This document shows, in pieces, positions 54,349 to 59,567 of a DNA stretch of 59,567 bases. The notes beneath the pieces were generated by a model. That model saw only the letters and a program-made list of their open reading frames with translations. It was not told the DNA's origin and did no database searches. Every line of letters starts with the position of its first letter. The stretch's first letter is position 1. This DNA comes from a virus. The position numbers and the translations under genes were made by a program. The stretch lies in the IMG/VR virus record IMGVR_UViG_3300027971_000004, positions 1 to 59,567 of that record. The stretch is one strand, 5' to 3'.

Positions 54349-55028
54349 CGCAAACGAAGAAGCCTGATCGCCTCTTCTGGCGTCATTGATCCCGTACCAG
54401 GAACATAACCTTCCCGCGGGCGAACGGGACCGTCGAAAACCCCAAACGTGCCATCCGGCATCAGCCCAATGTTCCCCTCGTCGTAATCCAGCCAGTGGTG
54501 TCCGCGCGCCCACAGGCTCTGCTCAACATCATGCGCCCTGTCGGTCCACCACTCCCAGTGGCCGTGCCCTTCTGGGCGCCACTTGTCAGCATAGGTCTTA
54601 GCAGCGCGAGGCTGCACTCCAAACGCGACCCCACCTTCAGCCCCCTTGGAGGCGTACGGAACGACGCCTGGGACATCGGGTAGTTCGTACAGCTTTGGGT
54701 CGTAACCGACTTTAAACACGTACCGCTGATCGCCAAATGACGGGAGGGCCTCAAACACCACACTGTCTTGGCCTGACCCAATGGTGTCACCGAGCGTCAG
54801 CCTGTTATCCTTCAAAAATTCGTTGACTCTGTTCCAGTCTTCTGGAGAAGTGTCGGTGTGTCGCAGCAGGTGGTCGGCCAGCATGGCGTGCTGCGAATTG
54901 CGTTTTGCTTCAACCAACCGCTCTGCGACCATGCTGCGCCACGCCGGTTCACCGTGGTAGGCCCTAATGACAGAGCGAACGGCATCGCCTGCTTCGTCCG
55001 CGTGCTGGGCGAATTGGCGTGGGTTCAT
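54345..55028 (-). CDS. Kinase-fold-like protein, 227 aa
   Basis: Residues 75-110 contain 'LGDTIGSGQDSVVFEAL' (Gly-rich loop) and 'YVFKVGYDPK' (possible catalytic Lys). Near residue 180 'HHWLDYDEGNIGLMPDGTFG' and 'VFDGPV' resemble the Asp...Asn and Asp-Gly parts of kinase-like folds. An N-terminal helical part of 70 residues precedes. It is small for a full kinase and the metal-binding Asp may not be canonical, so it could be a pseudokinase. Similar domains occur in large phage polyvalent proteins. ATG 55028 overlaps the previous stop (ATGA). Confidence 0.6.
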   Translation of the reverse strand: MNPRQFAQHADEAGDAVRSVIRAYHGEPAWRSMVAERLVEAKRNSQHAMLADHLLRHTDTSPEDWNRVNEFLKDNRLTLGDTIGSGQDSVVFEALPSFGDQRYVFKVGYDPKLYELPDVPGVVPYASKGAEGGVAFGVQPRAAKTYADKWRPEGHGHWEWWTDRAHDVEQSLWARGHHWLDYDEGNIGLMPDGTFGVFDGPVRPREGYVPGTGSMTPEEAIRLLRLR

Positions 55029-55771
55029 TTGTATTCGATCCTGAGCCGCGGAGCCTCTGGAGAGTTTCGCAGCCGGCGAATGACTTCTCCTGCATCATCC
55101 ACCAGTTGCGTTGTGGCACCCCTGCCATAGGCCGCTTGGTCTGCCGCACGGCCTACGGCACGCATAACGTCATCGGCCTTGGAGAGTCCCTTGGCGCCAA
55201 GTTTCGCTGCGGCGAACGGCATGGCTGGAGCGACGAACGCCATCGGGCCACGCACGGGAGCGGCAAGGTAAGTTTCTGGGTCAGTCCCAAAGTCAAAAGC
55301 CATGATGCTTGCTTCGGGCACGCCGTTCTTCCTAGCCACTGGTCGCCAGTCATCGGGTGATCCTGGAGTTCCTGCGGCGGCTGGCGTGTATAGGGCTGAA
55401 GGAAGTGCGCGTGCGGCAAGCGATGCAGCGTCTGAGTAGTTGCCCTGATACGCCTCCTGTGCGGCGCGAAGACCGGTGTCCCTTACTCGCTGCCCCATAG
55501 CCAGGGCGTAGTCCGCAGCCGCCTTCTCGTCATCCCACGCCTCAGTTCCCATGCGTGGATAGAACGAGTTCGCCGCCATGTTCATCCGCAGTTCGCGCGG
55601 GTCATAGGTCGTACCGCGTGCATCGTCATAGATGGCGGTGTCATTCATGCCGCGCAGGGCCTTGTACAGCGGCTGGGACTTGGTTCTCTCCCACTCGGAT
55701 CGCTGGATGGCCTGATCCCTCGCCTCGGATTCCGGAGAACCCTGCATCCATTCGTACCAGGAGTCAGCCAT
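55025..55771 (-). CDS. Putative virion protein, 248 aa
   Basis: ATG 55771 overlaps the previous stop by one base. N-terminal half helical and charged, then Ala/Gly-rich with hydrophobic patches ('RGPMAFVAPAMPFAAAKLGA'), ending in a helical Arg-rich part. Probably an internal or ejected protein; not recognised. Confidence 0.65.
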   Translation of the reverse strand: MADSWYEWMQGSPESEARDQAIQRSEWERTKSQPLYKALRGMNDTAIYDDARGTTYDPRELRMNMAANSFYPRMGTEAWDDEKAAADYALAMGQRVRDTGLRAAQEAYQGNYSDAASLAARALPSALYTPAAAGTPGSPDDWRPVARKNGVPEASIMAFDFGTDPETYLAAPVRGPMAFVAPAMPFAAAKLGAKGLSKADDVMRAVGRAADQAAYGRGATTQLVDDAGEVIRRLRNSPEAPRLRIEYK

Positions 55772-57483
55772 TACTTGTTGAGCCTTTCGATAAGGTCATC
55801 GTCCGACATCATTGGGGCAGCCACTGCGGCACCAATGCCTTGGGTGAGGATGCGCCTTCGCATCTCGTCGGACATGATGTACCGCCTCCCGGCCTCGCCG
55901 GCACCTTGGCGAGTTAGTTTCCCAACCGAATCCAGCTGTTCTCGCAATGCAAAGTTGTGCATTGCCCTTGCGTTATGGGGCGCAAGGTACAGGGCTTGGC
56001 TTGTGATGCGCTGGGCCGCCTCCGGGGAAAGCCCAAGGGCATTCAAATACTCATACATCTCTTGCGGGGTTCCGCCATCGGCCTGAGACACTGGGTGCGA
56101 ACCGCCGAAACGGTCGTACGTGAGCGCCTGCTGCGCCGGAGGCAGGCTGTCGTACCGCATGCCGCTGTACAGCCTCCAGAAGTTAGGCCCCAAATGTTCG
56201 TCGCCAGTGGCGGCACGCATTTGATCGCGAAAAGGTTGATGAGTTTCGTACTGGGGACTTTCTTCTGCGATCCTTGCAACTGGCGAATTGCTCTCATCCA
56301 CCGTTAACCCGCCCATCTTTCTGCCCAATCTCTCCAGTGCGCCTGGAACAACCTTCCCGTAGAAGTGTTCGTAGTTGTCGATGTTGCCGCCGACCTTGTC
56401 AGCGATTGACCTGGGAGAGGCGACCTCAATTGCGCGGTGACCTTTTTGCGCCGCCTCTAGGGCGAGTCGCTTGATCAGAAGGTCTGCCCAAGAATCCTCC
56501 AGCGGAAAGTGAATGCCCTGCGACTTGGGGTCGTTGGACCACTGCCACTCGCCGTCATCGCCCATCTGCATGACATAGCCCTGTCCCTGGACGCGATCCA
56601 GATAGGCAGAGTCAGACTCGCTCGGCAGTTGCGCTGGTGGGCGTTGATGGTTGGCGATAGCTTCTCGGACCTTGCGGTTATGAATCCCTAAGTCAGACTG
56701 CAGTTCGTTTATCCGCAATGCATCGCCGTGAGTGTCGTAGCGTGCGTGAGCAACTGCGTTGGAGTCTATGTCTGACCAGTGAGAGCCAAACTCTGCGTTC
56801 TCTCGCATTGGCTGGCTGAGAAGCATTTCTGTGTAGTTTTTCCCGCCCTGGCCGTAGTTTCCATACTTGGGGCCAGAAACTATCTCGCCACTGCCGATGG
56901 GCTTTGGCCCCACGGGGGAAGACTTGGAAAACCAATCCCGCACATCATTCTCGCTGGGGGGCGTGCTGTGAGTCCTTGCGCGCTCTCCTGGCCGGGGAAC
57001 GCCTTGCGCGTCCGAGGATATGACGGTGACCCCCCATTCCCAGGGCGATTCTTCGCTGCGGTTAAATCCCAGGACCTTGTCGTAATCGCCGTAGCTGCTG
57101 ATTACAGAGCCAGGCGTATAGTATCGCTGGGCAAGGTCTGCCATGCCGCCCGCAGTTGTCGGGTATCGGTTACCCGACTCCGCAAGCAAAAGCTCTTTGT
57201 GCGTGTAGACCGGGCTACGTTCCTTGACTCGCGATAGAAGCTCTTCTCTTGCAACCGCATCGCGGCCGGCGATCAGCGAATCAAAGTCAGCCGCCTTCAG
57301 CTCCCAGCCCGGGACCCCGTCCTTGTATCGCTTGAGAAGCCCAGGAAGTTCTTGCACCCGGACGTTAGCGGGCATCTGCTCAATCGCCCTCTCTAAGCGA
57401 GAGTAGATTCCCGGGCCAGGGTTGTAGGGTAAGTATCCCGCGATCTTGCGGACTGCGTCCCCGGCTTGATCAAAGGTCGCCAT
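55771..57483 (-). CDS. Polyvalent-protein-like virion protein, 570 aa
   Basis: Residues 215-265 ('HWSDIDSNAVAHARYDTHGD', 'RINELQSDLGIHNRKVREAI') and 330-350 ('DSWADLLIKRLALEAAQKGH', 'AIEVASP') match a domain I know from very large 'polyvalent' phage proteins, often of the form HW...N..aH.R...ElQSD...W..lllKr....A. There the domains are thought to be ejected into the host. The C-terminal 150 residues are helical. ATG 57483 follows the stop of the upstream gene by one base. Confidence 0.7.
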   Translation of the reverse strand: MATFDQAGDAVRKIAGYLPYNPGPGIYSRLERAIEQMPANVRVQELPGLLKRYKDGVPGWELKAADFDSLIAGRDAVAREELLSRVKERSPVYTHKELLLAESGNRYPTTAGGMADLAQRYYTPGSVISSYGDYDKVLGFNRSEESPWEWGVTVISSDAQGVPRPGERARTHSTPPSENDVRDWFSKSSPVGPKPIGSGEIVSGPKYGNYGQGGKNYTEMLLSQPMRENAEFGSHWSDIDSNAVAHARYDTHGDALRINELQSDLGIHNRKVREAIANHQRPPAQLPSESDSAYLDRVQGQGYVMQMGDDGEWQWSNDPKSQGIHFPLEDSWADLLIKRLALEAAQKGHRAIEVASPRSIADKVGGNIDNYEHFYGKVVPGALERLGRKMGGLTVDESNSPVARIAEESPQYETHQPFRDQMRAATGDEHLGPNFWRLYSGMRYDSLPPAQQALTYDRFGGSHPVSQADGGTPQEMYEYLNALGLSPEAAQRITSQALYLAPHNARAMHNFALREQLDSVGKLTRQGAGEAGRRYIMSDEMRRRILTQGIGAAVAAPMMSDDDLIERLNK

Positions 57484-57750
57484 CTAGCACTTCCACGCGC
57501 GCAGGGACTTGTTGATCCGGCTATTCGGGTCGTTGGCGGTTTCTTTGCTGGTGAGCTTGTCCTTCATGCCCTGCATCCTGGCGCAGAATGAATCCCTGCG
57601 AGGGCCGCCTTCCGGCTGCGGAGCCTTGAGGTTCGCATCGTTTGCCCGGTTGTATGCAGCGCGCCCCTTGGCGTTCAGCCCACCGTCCGGGTCTTGGCCT
57701 TCCTTGCGCGTCCACAGGAGATTGCGGACCTTGTCGCCATCGGAGTCCAT
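57484..57750 (-). CDS. DUF6321-like small protein, 88 aa
   Basis: 'GGLNAKGRAAYNRAN' followed by 'LKAPQPEGGPRRDSFCARMQ', 'KDKLTSKETANDPNSRINKS' and 'LRAWKC' is a highly recognisable small phage protein (DUF6321-type). It is basic and is often found near structural genes; function unknown. I choose ATG 57750, five bases after AGAGGTG; GTG 57756 is in frame but overlaps the ribosome site. Confidence 0.8.
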   Translation of the reverse strand: MDSDGDKVRNLLWTRKEGQDPDGGLNAKGRAAYNRANDANLKAPQPEGGPRRDSFCARMQGMKDKLTSKETANDPNSRINKSLRAWKC

Positions 57751-57752
57751 CG

Positions 57753-58046
57753 TCACCTCTTGTGATCTTCGTAGTGCTTGCGATACTTCTGGCGGGGAGA
57801 AGGCTGCTTTATCCCAGTTCTCACGCCAAAGAGAGTTTCGTAAGGCCCTGGCGATTCTCTGGGGTATTGTGCGGCCATGTCGGTTATTTGCCGTTCGATC
57901 CCGCCATGGTCAAGGCCGAGTCGCATGCTGTTGGCTTGTTCCGCCGCCATTGCCTCAGGCCATCCCATTGATAGCAGGCCGGTTCGCAAAACATTCGGAT
58001 CGCCACTGGCAATTAATCTGCGAACAAGCTCACCTTCCTTGTCCAT
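57753..58046 (-). CDS. Small protein, 97 aa
   Basis: ATG 58046 has GAGG upstream. 'RRLIASGDPNVLRTGLLSMG' followed by 'PEAMAAEQANSMRLGLDHGG' is helical; the end is basic. Not recognised. Located in the leading part of the virion block. Confidence 0.6.
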   Translation of the reverse strand: MDKEGELVRRLIASGDPNVLRTGLLSMGWPEAMAAEQANSMRLGLDHGGIERQITDMAAQYPRESPGPYETLFGVRTGIKQPSPRQKYRKHYEDHKR

Positions 58047-58096
58047 CAGTCCTCGTCCCTTTCCTCAAAGAGAAACCACCAGGGGTTGTCATCCAT
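58046..58096 (-). CDS. Possible 16-aa micro-ORF
   Basis: ATG 58096 overlaps the end of the 124-aa gene and its TGA overlaps the ATG of the 97-aa gene. The peptide is Trp- and acid-rich ('NPWWFLFEERDED'). It fills an otherwise empty 42-base gap and may only couple translation. Confidence 0.3.
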   Translation of the reverse strand: MDDNPWWFLFEERDED

Positions 58097-58463
58097 TGAG
58101 CAAGGACCTGATGATGTTGCCCTCTTGCTCCTTCTGGGCCATCTGGACACGCATGTTGGCTAGGTACTTCTCATGCTCCATGCGCCGCTTCTCACGCTCT
58201 TGGGCCACGCGAGAATCCATCTCGTCTGAGATGGCGGAGTTGATTGCACCAGCCGCTGCGGCGTGATTGGCCATGCCCTGCCGGTGCATGTCCATGGCAA
58301 ACCCAAGCCCGGGATGCCCGAAGGCACCGCCCTGTTCATCTTCCATGCGTTGCTCGCGGTCAGCCTTGGCGCGCTCCAGTCGCATCTGACGCTGCTCTTC
58401 AGCTTGACGCTTCTTGCCGCCGTCTTGGTTCCACGCATCTTCCAGCATGCCCGACATCGCCAT
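58089..58463 (-). CDS. Charged coiled-coil protein, 124 aa
   Basis: ATG 58463 follows GGGGTGAAAT. Long charged helices ('KKRQAEEQRQMRLERAKADR', 'REKRRMEHEKYLANMRVQMA') flank a Gly/His/Met-rich centre. Probably a virion assembly or internal protein; no family recognised. Confidence 0.65.
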   Translation of the reverse strand: MAMSGMLEDAWNQDGGKKRQAEEQRQMRLERAKADREQRMEDEQGGAFGHPGLGFAMDMHRQGMANHAAAAGAINSAISDEMDSRVAQEREKRRMEHEKYLANMRVQMAQKEQEGNIIRSLLNG

Positions 58464-58473
58464 ATTTCACCCC

Positions 58474-58896
58474 TTACTTGTTAGTGCCCTTCTTGGCACG
58501 CCTAATAGCCATATGTATAAGTGCCTTACCAGCAAGGCGCACAAACGGAAGTTTCCTCTTGGTCGCTTCCTCTTGGAGCCAGTCGCAGATTGTCTCTACG
58601 TTTTCCTCGCACCATGGGATGCCCTTTTCGTCCATGGCCTTGGCGCGAGCATTGCAGGAGCATGTTGCGGAAGCGGTGATCCCGATCTTGGAGAGGAGAG
58701 CCTTCATCTCCGTGCCGGGGCCAGAGCCTAGCTCAATTCCCCTCTTGTCCTGCGGGATTTTTGGGTACGCGGGATGGTCAACATCCACTGTCCATTGGTC
58801 GCCGTCTTGTGAGACAACACACGGCATAACTTCGTCCAAGATGTATCCGCGCTCGTCGCATCGGGCGAGCAAGTGCTTCTTGTGACAAGTAATCAC
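58474..58896 (-). CDS. Cys-containing conserved protein, 140 aa
   Basis: GTG 58896 overlaps the previous stop (GTGA) and has AGGGA upstream. 'CHKKHLLARCDERGYILDEV', 'CVVSQDGDQWTVDVDHPAYP', then 'CSCNARAKAMDEKGIPWCEE' and 'ICDWLQEEATKRKLPFVRLA'. I recall this two-part arrangement (a short beta region and a Cys/helical end) from phage and planctomycete genomes as hypothetical. Possibly zinc binding. Confidence 0.7.
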   Translation of the reverse strand: MITCHKKHLLARCDERGYILDEVMPCVVSQDGDQWTVDVDHPAYPKIPQDKRGIELGSGPGTEMKALLSKIGITASATCSCNARAKAMDEKGIPWCEENVETICDWLQEEATKRKLPFVRLAGKALIHMAIRRAKKGTNK

Positions 58897-59567
58897 GGCA
58901 ATGGATTCCCTGCGCTCAATGCGTCGTTGACCCCGAAACAAATAGTCAGGCTGTACCCTGAGCCGCCAAAGAGGTTATCTTGCGCGGCCACCGTAAATGT
59001 TCGCCCCACCTCCATGACCCATTTTCCTTCGCCCGCGCCACCAACAGTGTGCCCGCCGTTGCAGGTAGGCTGTGGATCGCAAAAAGACCAAGGGCCAGTT
59101 GGATACAGCCCGGCCTCAATCAGTGAGCCGTTAACAAGAAGGTCATCGTCTACGGTTCCGGTTATTCGTATTCGACAAGGAGTTGAAAACCCCGACGGAA
59201 CCGTCACCGTCCTTGTGTTTGTCACACCCCGATTGCAACAAACAGATGGGGGAACGGCGAAAGTTTCTGCCTTAGAGTCAGAAACGCTGACGCAATATCC
59301 TCCGCATGGGTCGGGAATGCACGGAATCCCGGCGCCAATAAACGTCCTGCCGTCCTCCTCGCAACTGGCCTGTGTCTCTTGATAGCAGCTGCCAAACACT
59401 GTGTCACAACAAGCACCAGGGCAGGGGTTTGGATCACAAGGGACTCCGTAGCCGAGCCAATCGCCGCCAAGTTCTGTGCAAGTCTCTTCGTCCGCTACCT
59501 GGGTGCAACCAAACACCGGATCGCAGCAAGCTCCACCGCACGGCGTGGATTGGCAAGTCCCGCTACA
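58893..59567 (-). CDS. Cys-rich 'GACC' repeat protein, main part (starts at 162)
   Basis: Continuation of the frame that starts at ATG 162 across the circular join; full length 261 residues. The first half has repeats of about 40 residues with 'GACCD', 'CTELGGDWLGYGVPC', 'GACCDTVFGSCYQETQASC', 'GRTFIGAGIPC'. This repeat style (GACC...C...C...GG...G..C) is one I associate with surface proteins of Planctomycetes, especially Phycisphaerae. The C-terminal 110 residues are beta-rich ('SGFSTPCRIRITGTVDDDLL', 'SFCDPQPTCNGGHTVGGAG'). It may decorate the virion or bind the host; inference only. Confidence 0.8.
   Translation of the reverse strand, partial: CSGTCQSTPCGGACCDPVFGCTQVADEETCTELGGDWLGYGVPCDPNPCPGACCDTVFGSCYQETQASCEEDGRTFIGAGIPCIPDPCGGYCVSVSDSKAETFAVPPSVCCNRGVTNTRTVTVPSGFSTPCRIRITGTVDDDLLVNGSLIEAGLYPTGPWSFCDPQPTCNGGHTVGGAGEGKWVMEVGRTFTVAAQDNLFGGSGYSLTICFGVNDALSAGNPLP
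59517..59567. repeat. Terminal direct repeat, right copy
   Basis: Identical to bases 1-51; see the left copy. Confidence 0.95.

Overview
The window is an essentially complete genome of a tailed double-stranded DNA phage, about 59.5 kb. The first and last 51 bases are identical, and a reading frame runs through the join, so the molecule is circular or circularly permuted. The virion genes fit a short-tailed (podovirus-like) particle: large terminase, a 672-residue portal, scaffold, major capsid protein, tail adaptor, nozzle-like tail protein, fibre proteins and a set of large internal or ejection proteins. No major tail-tube, sheath or tape-measure protein was recognised. Several small proteins (Cys-rich 'GACC' repeats, exported Cys-rich proteins, several hypothetical families) look like ones I associate with Planctomycetes and their prophages, so a planctomycete host is my best guess; this is inference from memory.

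Layout. (1) 163-2026 is a regulatory zone around one leftward orphan gene (689-1696). It holds a consensus sigma70-type promoter, several dyads and a pair of 22-bp direct repeats. (2) 2027-10185 is a rightward early operon of 28 densely packed small genes, mostly of unknown function, with TGATG/ATGA overlaps. It ends in a serine recombinase. (3) 24006-9980 is a leftward block. A leaderless-looking promoter and operator at 24007-24041 face the tyrosine integrase. Downstream come a recombination and replication module (RecE-like exonuclease, Erf annealing protein, SSB, SF2 helicase split into two genes), small regulators and a PDDEXK nuclease. A second promoter at 17631-17658 leads into a nuclease cluster (two HNH, SNase-like, resolvase-like, endonuclease VII), small membrane proteins, a subtilisin-like and a papain-like protease, and a sigma-factor-like gene. 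(4) 24037-24915 (+) is the tyrosine integrase. (5) From 162 across the join and leftward from 59567 to 24898 is the virion block, with internal promoters at 54320-54348 and 47524-47552 and an intrinsic terminator at 50161-50203.

How it works together. No DNA or RNA polymerase gene is recognisable, so host polymerases probably copy and transcribe the genome, helped by the phage recombination proteins, helicase and perhaps the sigma-like factor. Two unrelated recombinases and operator-like dyads suggest a temperate phage. No classical peptidoglycan hydrolase is visible. Two proteases and several small membrane or exported proteins lie where lysis genes would be expected, so lysis may be protease-based. 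Auxiliary enzymes inside the virion block (PAPS-reductase-like, glycosyltransferase-like, kinase-fold-like) are the least expected content.
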